Positions 17,540 through 25,820 of a stretch of DNA of 64,000 bases are shown here, piece after piece. The translations under genes and the position numbers were made by a program. The DNA comes from Cytomitobacter sp965233535 (GTDB lineage Bacteria > Pseudomonadota > Alphaproteobacteria > CAJXXZ01 > 1604HC): assembly GCA_965233535.1 (NCBI GenBank), contig OZ247489.1:124001-188000 (forward strand). Direction: 5' to 3'. The first letter of the stretch is position 1, and the number at the start of each line of letters is the position of its first letter. Under the pieces are notes generated by a model, which saw nothing but the letters and a program-made list of their open reading frames with translations, was not told the DNA's origin and made no database searches.

Positions 17540-18826
17540 ATGAAATTAATGAACTTGAGGAATAAATTTTTGATTGCGGTTTTGTTGTCTGTGTCTGGTG
17601 TGCATTGTGTGCCTGAAATAGCTAGCACTATATCAGAAACTTTGTTTAAAGGAGATTATGTATCCTCAGATGCAAATGGAATGATAACTATTAAACAGAA
17701 AAGATATCCAAAATTTACAGGGGTGCAGAATTTTCGCTTGAAACCACGCATTATTAGTGAATTGTTAATTGATGAAGATAATGATATGCCATATCACTTA
17801 GTTGATTTTAATAATACAGAAGGTCCTTTTGAAGCAACAGAGAATATTGAAGTAATAATTGATTCAAACTCACCATTTGATATTATTGGAGCTGATCAAA
17901 CTGATAATAAGCCTTATTCTTCTATAGGTAGATTGGAAATGCTTTTTCCAAAAGGAAGTCAAGGTAGCAACTTGTCAACTTATTATGGAAGTGGAGCAGC
18001 ACTAGATAAAAACTTAGTCATTACCGCAGCGCATAATTTCTTACCTCCTATATTAAATGGTCAACCAAATACAGCTGGTACGCGTGCTGAGGAAGTAACC
18101 TTTCATCATATGTTGGTAAGTAGTGCAATGCTAGACAAAAGTGATGTTAGCTCTTCAAGGGTATCTACTCATTGCTTTATTCACCCGGAATGGGAGAAGA
18201 ATTTTAATCCTAACTATGATGTTGCTTTGCTCTTTTTATCTGAAAGTTTAAAGTTAACTGAAAAGCAAAATAGTGAATTATTAAAGCTTAAAATATTCAA
18301 TGGAACAGAGGAAACTTTGCGTGTTGTGGGATACCCTAAAGGACAAGCTTTCATGAGAGAATCTTCTGGTAAAGAGGTATATCATGAAAGCTTTGATTCA
18401 GAAAATATAATTTATCACTTAGCTAATACATTGCGTGGAAGTAGTGGGAGCCCTATCTTGTCTGAATGCAATCATATTATTGGAACTCATACAACAGGTC
18501 ACCCTAAGGCAAATACAGGGGTGAGAATGCGATTAGAATTACTTCCATTTATTGATCATAGCATAAAGTTGCATCAACAAACTTTGGATGATAGGAGCAA
18601 ATCAGAAGAGGTGCATCAAAAGGAAAGAGAACGCAAAGAACAAGAGTTGGTAGATAAAGGAATAGCTCAAGGAATTACTCAAGGAATTGCCCAAGAAAAA
18701 GCTAAAGCTAAAGATCAAGCTAAGGAGGCTATGATCAAGGTTGCTAAATCTTTAAAAGGAAGTTTATCAATTGATCAAATCAAATCTGCAACTGGTTTAA
18801 CAATAAGTGAAATCAACGCTATATAA
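17540..18826 (+). CDS. secreted trypsin/V8-like serine protease, family member 3
   Basis: 428 residues with the family signal peptide (MKLMNLRNKFLIAVLLSVSG, then VHC), the IKQKRYPK/KPRIISELLIDE block and a complete triad: His165 in ITAAHNF, Asp227 in YDVALLFL, Ser302 in GSSGSPIL. It diverges clearly from members 1 and 2 outside these motifs. The C-terminus differs in kind: instead of the Lys-rich coiled coil it has a G-Q-repeated segment (KGIAQGITQGIAQEKAKA) followed by AKSLKGSLSIDQIKSATGLT, which resembles the C-terminal tail of Rpn/PD-(D/E)XK transposase-like proteins. It converges with member 4. Confidence 0.83.
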   Translation: MKLMNLRNKFLIAVLLSVSGVHCVPEIASTISETLFKGDYVSSDANGMITIKQKRYPKFTGVQNFRLKPRIISELLIDEDNDMPYHLVDFNNTEGPFEATENIEVIIDSNSPFDIIGADQTDNKPYSSIGRLEMLFPKGSQGSNLSTYYGSGAALDKNLVITAAHNFLPPILNGQPNTAGTRAEEVTFHHMLVSSAMLDKSDVSSSRVSTHCFIHPEWEKNFNPNYDVALLFLSESLKLTEKQNSELLKLKIFNGTEETLRVVGYPKGQAFMRESSGKEVYHESFDSENIIYHLANTLRGSSGSPILSECNHIIGTHTTGHPKANTGVRMRLELLPFIDHSIKLHQQTLDDRSKSEEVHQKERERKEQELVDKGIAQGITQGIAQEKAKAKDQAKEAMIKVAKSLKGSLSIDQIKSATGLTISEINAI

Positions 18827-19132
18827 TTAAGAGTTAAGAAATTCTTGGTACAGAAAAATTCATTCATTCGTAATGAAGCAATTTGGGTACATCTATTCTA
18901 ACGATACATCTTTTTATAATTATGTTTATTTTTATATAGTTACAAGACATAAAATTCTGAGCTGTGACAATCAATTTAATTTAATCTTGGCGCATCTCTT
19001 ATGCAATATTAATTCCTGAATTAGTGATGAATGATTTGATTTATTTCATCCATTTTTTGAAATAAAGAAATTTAATTAGATTTTTGTTATATTGCTTATC
19101 CTTTTTAAAAAAGTATTTTGATTAGCTATTCA
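18827..19132. other. intergenic region between convergent protease members 3 and 4
   Basis: No coding potential seen. It contains TAATTAAGAGTTAA and GAATGA/TCATTC-type sequences also present downstream of member 2, so the 3' flank was duplicated along with the genes. Short AT-rich hairpins could end transcription from both sides. Confidence 0.5.
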
Positions 19133-20608
19133 TTATATTTTTCTAATTTCATCGTCTGTTAAGCCAGTTGCAGATTTGATTTGGCCAATCGGCAAACTCA
19201 TTGCTTTTAAAGATTTGGCAACATTAACCATAGCTTCTTTAGACTTAGCTTTTTCTTGGGCAATTCCTTGAGTTACACCTTTATCTACTAATTCTTGTTC
19301 TCTTTGTTGTTTTGTTTGTTTTGTCATTTCTTTTATTTGATTCATTCCACTCAAAAATTCTTGGTGTAATCTTATACTATTATCAATAAATGGAAGCAAC
19401 TCTGAACGAATTTTAATTCCACTTTTTGATTGAATGCTATCTCCAGTCTTTCTAGTGATATGTGAACCCTCAGAGATGGTCCAATTTTCACCTAATGTTT
19501 TAGTTAAATGATAGGTTATATTATTTGAATTAATTGCTTGCTTCCATATTTGTTTACCAGCATATTTACTCATATTAGAACCTTTCTTAGCACTAACGAT
19601 ATGAAGAATTTCTTCTGTGATTTCACTGAATACTCTAATCTTTTGTAGCAAATGAATTTGTTCATAAGTTAAATTTACACTGTCAGATAAAAAGATCAAA
19701 GCAATATTATAATCAGGGTTGAAATTCTTCTCCCATTCCGGATGAATAAAACAATGAGTAGATATGCCTATAGAGCGAACATCAGTATTTTCTGAACTTC
19801 TAGCAATAGTCAACATATCATGAATTCTAACATCTTCAGCACGAATACGATCTGTATTTGGTTTATTGCCAAATTTAGCAGGCAAAAAATTATTTGCTTC
19901 AGCAATGGCTAAATTTTTATCTAGAGCAACAGCGCTTCCATAAAAATGTTTACCGTTATAGTGAAATATTTCTAATTCACCTATAGACGAGTATGATTTC
20001 TCTTCAATTTGATCAGATTTAATAATAGTAAATGGTTCACTTGACATTGTTGCTTCAATTTTATCTATTGCTTCAAACGGGCCATTTAAATCATTATAAT
20101 CAACTAGCTGATATGGCATGTCATTCCCCTCATCAATCATCATCTCACTAAGAATTTTTGGTTCCAAATGTAAACTATGTACATCAAAATACTTTGGATA
20201 TTCTTTCTGTTTAATGGTTACAGTACCATCTTTATCTGAAGATATATATTTTCCTTTAAATTCCGCACTTAATTCACTAGTGATTTTTGGTTCCAAATCT
20301 AAATTCTGTTCCAAATTTTTTGGATACTTTTCTCGTTTAATAGTTACTATTTTATCTGAATTTATGTGCATATATATGTCATATGAAAGTTTGATGGGGG
20401 TTGGTTGTATAAGGGGAGCGGAGGTGTGCATTCTTTGACACTGTCCTAATTTCCTTTTCCTGTTATTAATTGGGCACATTTCTATAAGTTTATTTGTGTT
20501 AGCATCAGATTCGGGCAATAGTTTAAGCATACAATGTACACTAGATGTAGACAATAAAGCTGCAAGTAACAACAATTTAATCCTAATACCAAAATTGACA
20601 AATTTCAT
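19133..20608 (-). CDS. secreted pseudoprotease, family member 4 (catalytic triad lost)
   Basis: 491 residues from the ATG at 20608, preceded by AGGAGG and the family promoter. The longer frame to 20659 would start inside the promoter and is rejected. Signal peptide MKFVNFGIRIKLLLLAALLS, then the shared SSVHC. The SD-x-TIK-x-x-YPK...P-x-I-x-SE block occurs twice in a row (about residues 83-113 and 123-155), once in the other members. All three catalytic positions are changed: the His motif reads IAEANNF (Asn239), the Asp motif YNIALIFL (Asn301), and the Ser loop is deleted (LGENWTISE). The C-terminal tail is the Rpn-like AKSLKAMSLPIGQIKSATGLT form of member 3. The frame is open throughout, so a non-catalytic role is possible. 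Confidence 0.8.
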   Translation of the reverse strand: MKFVNFGIRIKLLLLAALLSTSSVHCMLKLLPESDANTNKLIEMCPINNRKRKLGQCQRMHTSAPLIQPTPIKLSYDIYMHINSDKIVTIKREKYPKNLEQNLDLEPKITSELSAEFKGKYISSDKDGTVTIKQKEYPKYFDVHSLHLEPKILSEMMIDEGNDMPYQLVDYNDLNGPFEAIDKIEATMSSEPFTIIKSDQIEEKSYSSIGELEIFHYNGKHFYGSAVALDKNLAIAEANNFLPAKFGNKPNTDRIRAEDVRIHDMLTIARSSENTDVRSIGISTHCFIHPEWEKNFNPDYNIALIFLSDSVNLTYEQIHLLQKIRVFSEITEEILHIVSAKKGSNMSKYAGKQIWKQAINSNNITYHLTKTLGENWTISEGSHITRKTGDSIQSKSGIKIRSELLPFIDNSIRLHQEFLSGMNQIKEMTKQTKQQREQELVDKGVTQGIAQEKAKSKEAMVNVAKSLKAMSLPIGQIKSATGLTDDEIRKI

Positions 20609-20630
20609 AACACTCCTCCTGAGTACTTTG

Positions 20631-20659
20631 TTTATAGCTTCTAATATCGATAGTGTCAA
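20631..20659 (-). promoter_or_regulatory. sigma-70-type promoter of protease member 4
   Basis: Minus-strand TTGACA (complement of 20654-20659), 17-base spacer, TATAAA (complement of 20631-20636), then AGGAGG and the ATG at 20608. The promoter is conserved although the enzyme has lost its active site. Confidence 0.8.
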
Positions 20660-20784
20660 TTAACTTAGCATGCTAATAATTTTATGGTTTGATCGTGAAA
20701 AAAGATAGCAATTAAAAATCAAATACTTGTTTGTTCAAGCCTTCTTTGAACATATAAACTTAGCACTTTTTTGATTACTTTTAT

Positions 20785-21435
20785 TTATAGTATTTCATCA
20801 TTAATTGGGTTAGTGATTTTGAAAAAAGCTAACTTTGATATTCCAACTTTTTTCTCTTTAATTAACTCAAAACCTTCATGGTTATAAATATCATCTGGTA
20901 ATGTCCTAACCACTATTAAGGAATTTTCATCTACTAAATTATTATCAATTAAATTTTTCAAAACAGTTTCTTCTTGTTTTAATGGAAATGGTAAATCTAA
21001 GAATATTGTGTCAAAAATTTTATCTTTTAATTTAATTCTTGTAACATCACAAACATAAGTTGTTGCATATGCATCATTCTTTTTTGGTGTTTCAGTTTTA
21101 AGTTCAGTTTCAGTTTCTTTATATTTATTGATCTTTTTTACTGTTACAGCGTCAGATTCAAAAGGAATTCCCCATTCTTTAATAACTTGATTAAGATTTT
21201 GAATAACACGTGGGCTTTTGTCCATAAATACAACATCACTTGCACCTCTTGATAATGCTTCTAATCCTAATGATCCACTTCCACAACATACATCACATAC
21301 AACATTTATGTCATGAAAATTATCCAAAGTATCAAAAATGACTTTTCTTATTCTAGCTAATGGTGGTCTTGCAGGTTTGATAACAGGAATAGATCTCATC
21401 CTGTATATTCCCTTAATTATTCTTGGATCATGCAC
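20785..21435 (-). CDS. rsmD: RsmD-like 16S rRNA guanine-N2 methyltransferase
   Basis: Rossmann methyltransferase that in the family modifies G966 of 16S rRNA. It shows RIIKGIYR...ARPPLARIRKVIFDTL, the SAM motif VCDVCCGSGSLGLEALSRGA and IFLDLPFPLKQEE in place of the usual catalytic D/N-PP-F/Y, so one of the two prolines is Leu. The GTG at 21435 gives the family-like start HDPRIIKGIYR and overlaps iscA by 8 bases; longer in-frame starts (ATG at 21471 or 21558) would run further into iscA. It follows the isc genes on the same strand. Confidence 0.82.
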   Translation of the reverse strand: MHDPRIIKGIYRMRSIPVIKPARPPLARIRKVIFDTLDNFHDINVVCDVCCGSGSLGLEALSRGASDVVFMDKSPRVIQNLNQVIKEWGIPFESDAVTVKKINKYKETETELKTETPKKNDAYATTYVCDVTRIKLKDKIFDTIFLDLPFPLKQEETVLKNLIDNNLVDENSLIVVRTLPDDIYNHEGFELIKEKKVGISKLAFFKITNPINDEIL

Positions 21436-21808
21436 TGAATGATTTACCACATGCGCATTTACATTGTTCATTTGGATTGTTAAATACAAATCCAGAAGCA
21501 CTTTCAGTTTCATGATACTCAATGACAGCTCCAGAAAGCATTTCCATTGCTTTATCATCTAGGAATGCTTTGATTCCATTAGTTTCGATGTATGGGTCTG
21601 ATGTTTCATCCATTATATATTCCATTCCATAAGACATTCCAGCACATCCATCACGATTTACATTGATTTTGATTCCAAATGGTCTTGTGCCTTTTTTCTC
21701 TTCGTATTGATCAAATTTAGATAGAATTTTCTCTGCAGCCTTGATATCTATAACAGGTGCTACCACATCTTCTAAATTAATTTTAGTTATATCATTACTA
21801 CAGCTCAT
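21428..21808 (-). CDS. iscA: A-type iron-sulfur carrier protein (IscA/ErpA family)
   Basis: Carries Fe-S clusters from the IscU scaffold to apoproteins. The three ligand cysteines are in DGCAGMSYG and near the C-terminus in CKCACGKSF. It has 126 residues, a little longer than usual because of an N-terminal extension. Its start overlaps the iscU stop by 4 bases, so it is co-translated with iscU. IscA, ErpA and SufA cannot be told apart from sequence alone; the name follows the neighbourhood. Confidence 0.88.
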   Translation of the reverse strand: MSCSNDITKINLEDVVAPVIDIKAAEKILSKFDQYEEKKGTRPFGIKINVNRDGCAGMSYGMEYIMDETSDPYIETNGIKAFLDDKAMEMLSGAVIEYHETESASGFVFNNPNEQCKCACGKSFSA

Positions 21809-22194
21809 ACTGCATTCTCCTTCTTTTCTAACAAGTTTTCAATTGCATCTTTAATTGCTTCTTCAGCCAAAACAGAACAATGTGTTTTGATTGGAGGTAA
21901 CGATAATTCATCAGCAATTTCTTTGTTAGTTATTTTTTTAGCTTCTTCAAGTGTAAGTCCCATTACTTTTTCAGTTAATACTGAGCTAGAAGCAATTGCA
22001 GATCCACATCCAAATGTCTTGAACTTTACATCTACAATTTTATCATCTTCAACTTTTATATAAATTTTTAAAACATCTCCACATCCAGGAGACCCAACAA
22101 AGCCAACACCTACATTTGGATCATTTTCATCTAAAGTCCCAACATTCTTTGGTTGTCTAAATGTTTCATTTATTTTTTCATTATATCTATTCAT
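21805..22194 (-). CDS. iscU: Fe-S cluster assembly scaffold IscU
   Basis: Scaffold on which [2Fe-2S] and [4Fe-4S] clusters are built. Family features: FRQPKNVGTLDENDPNVG, the first ligand Cys in GSPGCGDVLK, the second in KTFGCGSAIASSS, the LPPIKTHCSVLAEEAI motif (HscA-binding loop plus third Cys). The start is set at ATG 22194 because AAGGAGG lies 8 bases upstream; an ATG at 22221 would overlap the end of iscS and has no such site. Confidence 0.95.
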   Translation of the reverse strand: MNRYNEKINETFRQPKNVGTLDENDPNVGVGFVGSPGCGDVLKIYIKVEDDKIVDVKFKTFGCGSAIASSSVLTEKVMGLTLEEAKKITNKEIADELSLPPIKTHCSVLAEEAIKDAIENLLEKKENAV

Positions 22195-22207
22195 TTTTCC
22201 ATCCTCC

Positions 22208-23452
22208 TTAGTGGTGTGCATTCCATTTTACTTTTTTTAAGTCTTGTCCTGATTTCTTCATATCCCATAATGGGCTCATATCTCTAAGTTCATTTACAGC
22301 ATTTATAACATCATTTGCAAAATTTTCCATGTCTTCTTCACTTGTATACTTACCCATAACAATTCTCAATGAAGTGTGAATTAAGTCCTCACCAACTCCA
22401 ATAGAATCTAACACATAAGAAGGTTCTAATGTTGTTGAAGAACATGCAGAAGCAGATGACATTGCATAATTTTTCAATTTCATCATTAGTGCTTCACCTT
22501 CAATATATGCAAAGCTAATATTCATATTATGTGGGATTCTTTCATTTAAATCTCCATTAATATATATATCTTCTAAAGAATTTTGCAGCTTGTTTAAAGT
22601 TTTAGTTTGCAATTCTTGCATTCTCTTAAGCTCAGATTCCCTGATTTCTTCAGCTATTTCAACTGCTTTAGCCATTCCCACACATAATTGAACAGGTACA
22701 GTTCCAGATCTAATTCCTTTTTCTTGTTTTCCACCAAATACAATTGGAGAAATTCTAGTTTTTCTTTTCACATAAAGTGCTCCTACACCTTTAGGTCCAT
22801 ACACTTTGTGAGCAGAAAAGCTCATTAAATGTACATCAAGATCTTTTAGGTCAATTTTGATTCTTCCTAATGCCTGGGCAGCATCTACATGAAAAACAAC
22901 ACCTTTATCTTTGCAAATTTCTCCAATTGCTTTGATTTGCTGTATTGTTCCTAATTCAGAATTCACCCACCCAATTGAAGCTAAAACAGTGTTTTCTGTG
23001 ATCGCATCATGGAATTGTTGCAAATCTATTAGACCATTGTTTTGCACTTTTAGATAAGTAACTTTTACTCCACTTTTTTCTAGAGCATGACATGCTTCTA
23101 ATGTAGCTTTATGCTCTATTGTTGTAGTAATGACATGAGGATTTGCAAATCCATTTTCAATCCTACTTTTAACAATTCCTTGAATAGAAATATTGTTAGA
23201 CTCTGTTGCTCCAGATGTAAAAACTAATTCTTTAGATTCACAATTAATAACATTCGCTATAGCTTTTCTGCTTTTTTCTACTAAATCAGTCGCATCCCAA
23301 CCGTATTGATGTGTTATTGAATGCGGGTTTCCAAAGCATTTATAGCTCTCGCACATCGCATCTACTACCTCTGCATCACACGGTGTTGTTGCACTGTAAT
23401 CTAAGTATATTCCATTTGTAAATAAATGTTGTTGAAGTCTCTTGTTCACCAC
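22208..23452 (-). CDS. iscS: cysteine desulfurase IscS
   Basis: PLP enzyme that takes sulfur from cysteine for Fe-S clusters and tRNA thiolation. It has 414 residues. Visible are the N-terminal YLDYSATTPCD, the PLP-Lys motif SFSAHKVYGPKGVGALYVK, and the catalytic Cys loop SSASACSS. It heads the iscS-iscU-iscA-rsmD minus-strand unit. No iscR precedes it: the 210 bases before the divergent hydrolase hold no gene, so regulation differs from the enterobacterial model. Confidence 0.96.
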   Translation of the reverse strand: MVNKRLQQHLFTNGIYLDYSATTPCDAEVVDAMCESYKCFGNPHSITHQYGWDATDLVEKSRKAIANVINCESKELVFTSGATESNNISIQGIVKSRIENGFANPHVITTTIEHKATLEACHALEKSGVKVTYLKVQNNGLIDLQQFHDAITENTVLASIGWVNSELGTIQQIKAIGEICKDKGVVFHVDAAQALGRIKIDLKDLDVHLMSFSAHKVYGPKGVGALYVKRKTRISPIVFGGKQEKGIRSGTVPVQLCVGMAKAVEIAEEIRESELKRMQELQTKTLNKLQNSLEDIYINGDLNERIPHNMNISFAYIEGEALMMKLKNYAMSSASACSSTTLEPSYVLDSIGVGEDLIHTSLRIVMGKYTSEEDMENFANDVINAVNELRDMSPLWDMKKSGQDLKKVKWNAHH

Positions 23453-23662
23453 TTCTCCTATAGTTTGATTTTAGATGATTTGTGGTACATTCTCAAGTGT
23501 GTTGCAAAGCAATATAGTTAAGTTAATATAATGTTGATTTTGTCTATAATATATAAAAATAAAGTGTAGTTATGAATAGCAAGTATTTTATTTAACATTT
23601 AAATGTTGATTTTGAGCAAATATTTGTTAGAATAAATATAGTGTTATTATTAAAAGGTATTT

Positions 23663-24385
23663 ATGTTTGTTAATAGAGGTCCAAGATCTGTGATGATTCA
23701 AGGTGAAAGTGGATTAATAGAAGGAAAACATTATGTTTCTGATAAAGATGATCTGTTTGGAAAGTCTATTGCTTTAGTTTTGCACCCAGACTCTGCTTGC
23801 GGTGGAACAATGAATAATAAAGTTGTTCAAGTTCTTTTTGATGTTTTTCAAGAGGCAGGATTTGATGTGTTGAAAATTAATTTTAGAGGTGTAGGTAGAT
23901 CTCAGGGTAAGTATGACAATGGTGTAGGTGAAATCAATGATTCATTGAAAGCAATGGATTGGTTACTTGATCAACATCGTAATGAAAAAATTTCTAATGC
24001 ATGGGTTGCTGGTTTTGGATTTGGAAGTTTGATGTGTATGCAAACGGTTATGCGTAGACCAGCTATTAATGGATTTATTGGAGTAAGCCCTCCAAAAGAA
24101 AGCATGAATTTAAACATGTTGACTCCATGTCCTAATGGAATGTTTGTAGTTGGTGAAAACGACCATACATCTAATGGTGAATTTATTAAGCAACTTTCTG
24201 AAACTTTGGCATGCCAACAAGGTGCTGAAATATCTTGCAAGTCTCTAAAAGGCGCTGATCATTACTTAACTGATGATTTGGAAACTTTACGCGATGCATC
24301 TCAGGAATATGTAAAAGAAAATATGCTTGATGCATGTGCTCCTATGCATATTAAAAGAAAGCAAAGAAGATCTACGAGTGTCTAA
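23663..24385 (+). CDS. alpha/beta-hydrolase-fold protein lacking the nucleophile serine
   Basis: 240 residues of the COG2945-like alpha/beta hydrolase group: LVLHPDSACGGTMNNKVV, the NFRGVGRSQGKYDNGVGE loop, and a C-terminal KGADHYLTDDLE with the usual His. The nucleophile elbow, normally G-x-S-x-G, reads GFGFG, so the Ser is missing and classic hydrolase chemistry is unlikely. It is divergent from iscS and overlaps the dapA start by 8 bases. Confidence 0.7.
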   Translation: MFVNRGPRSVMIQGESGLIEGKHYVSDKDDLFGKSIALVLHPDSACGGTMNNKVVQVLFDVFQEAGFDVLKINFRGVGRSQGKYDNGVGEINDSLKAMDWLLDQHRNEKISNAWVAGFGFGSLMCMQTVMRRPAINGFIGVSPPKESMNLNMLTPCPNGMFVVGENDHTSNGEFIKQLSETLACQQGAEISCKSLKGADHYLTDDLETLRDASQEYVKENMLDACAPMHIKRKQRRSTSV

Positions 24386-25169
24386 TTTCGACTGTTGCGT
24401 AGCGATTGTCACTCCATTTTTAGAATCTGGAGCGTTAGATTTTAAATCATTAGATAATTTAATGTTATCTTTAATAAACAATGGAATTAAAAAAATAGTT
24501 GTTGGTGGAACTACTGGAGAAGGAATATTGTTAAGCGAAAGTGAAAAAAAAGCTTTAATTGAACATATTTCTCATAACTTTCCATCATTGTATTTAATAG
24601 GATGTTATTCATCTGTGTGCATAGGAGATATGTCGGCATATGAAAAGTGTGATCAACTGTTGGTTTCTCCGCAATATTTTATTAAACCAGATATAGATTC
24701 AAAGTTCGATTATATTTCTAATATATGTAAGATTTCAGGAAAAGATGTAATTTTATATAATAATCCTTCACGTTTTTCGACAGTAATTGAGCCTGAATTA
24801 TATGACAGATTATATGAGCTTGAAAATATTAAGGGAGTAAAAGAAGCTGGGGAGATTCTAGATATTGCTCGTTATCCAAAATGGAAGTGGTTTGGTGGAA
24901 ACGATGATTTACTAAACGTGTTTAAAGCAAATAATTTTGATGGAATGATTAGCGCTGTAGGGAATGTTTTTCCAAAATTATTTATGAATCATGATAGTAG
25001 ATGGTTAGAAATTTCGGATTTACTTTTTTCAGTTCCAAGTCCGCTATCAATAAAATATGTTCTTTATAAGTTAGGTGTAATTAGTTCATATAAAATGAGA
25101 CTACACTTAATTAAAACAGATAAATTAGATGAAATGTTTATTAAAGTGCAAAAATATGTTGTTAATTAA
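24378..25169 (+). CDS. dapA: 4-hydroxy-tetrahydrodipicolinate synthase
   Basis: Condenses aspartate semialdehyde with pyruvate on the way to diaminopimelate. Seen are AIVTPF at the N-terminus, VVGGTTGEG (pyruvate site), YNNPSRF with the catalytic Tyr, and the Schiff-base Lys in GVKEAGE. The GTG at 24378 gives the conserved beginning FDCCVAIVTPF and overlaps the preceding stop; an ATG at 24327 would add 17 unrelated residues. Total 263 residues, a little under the usual 290. Works with asd at 6.6 kb. Confidence 0.9.
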   Translation: MSNFDCCVAIVTPFLESGALDFKSLDNLMLSLINNGIKKIVVGGTTGEGILLSESEKKALIEHISHNFPSLYLIGCYSSVCIGDMSAYEKCDQLLVSPQYFIKPDIDSKFDYISNICKISGKDVILYNNPSRFSTVIEPELYDRLYELENIKGVKEAGEILDIARYPKWKWFGGNDDLLNVFKANNFDGMISAVGNVFPKLFMNHDSRWLEISDLLFSVPSPLSIKYVLYKLGVISSYKMRLHLIKTDKLDEMFIKVQKYVVN

Positions 25170-25194
25170 GCAATATATTTGCGAGGTATAAAAT

Positions 25195-25698
25195 ATGCTA
25201 CTCAATAGAAAAGCGAGATTTAATTACAATATTATAGATACTTTTGAAGCTGGAATTGTATTGCTTGGTAGTGAAGTGAAAGTATTGCGTCAGGGTTTGG
25301 GAGATATATCTCATAGTCATGTAATGGTTCATGACGGGGAAGCTTGGATTGTTAATATGTTAATTCCAATTTATAAACACTCTTCTACTGAGTATGATAC
25401 ATCCAGGAATAGAAAATTATTACTGAAAAAAAAGCAAATTCGATCTTTAATTGGAAAAGTGAAAGCTCAAGGTATTTCGATTGTTCCATTAAAGTTGTAT
25501 TTCAGAAAAAGTATAAATAAATTCAAAGCAGAATCTGCAAAGAAAGATGGAGCAAGTAGAGGTTCTATAGGTTTGCAAGGTGGAATGGCTAAAATTGAAA
25601 TTGGGATAGCTGAAGGTAAGAAGCAATTTGATAAACGTAAGACAATTAAAGAAAGAGATTTGAAGCGTGAAATGGCTAGATCAATTGTTCATAGATAA
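25195..25698 (+). CDS. smpB: SsrA-binding protein SmpB
   Basis: Binds tmRNA and brings it to stalled ribosomes (trans-translation). It begins with the family pattern NRKARFNYNIIDTFEAGIVLLGSEVKVLRQG and has the basic C-terminal tail (KKQFDKRKTIKERDLKREM) that enters the decoding site. It has 167 residues, normal. It follows dapA by 25 bases; smpB next to dapA is also common in alphaproteobacteria. No tmRNA gene was recognised in the window. Confidence 0.95.
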   Translation: MLLNRKARFNYNIIDTFEAGIVLLGSEVKVLRQGLGDISHSHVMVHDGEAWIVNMLIPIYKHSSTEYDTSRNRKLLLKKKQIRSLIGKVKAQGISIVPLKLYFRKSINKFKAESAKKDGASRGSIGLQGGMAKIEIGIAEGKKQFDKRKTIKERDLKREMARSIVHR

Positions 25699-25820
25699 TC
25701 ATAATCTAGTTCAAAATAAATTTATGCAATAAACTTTAATTCAACTGTTATTTATGGGAATTTTTTTATAAAATTCTATAATTTATAGTGATTTTTTACA
25801 TATATAAGGTATAGTGTCTT

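Noticed and set aside
20609..20659. Upstream extension of protease member 4
   Set aside because: It would cover the conserved promoter and ribosome site; members share a start at the MK(L/F) signal peptide.
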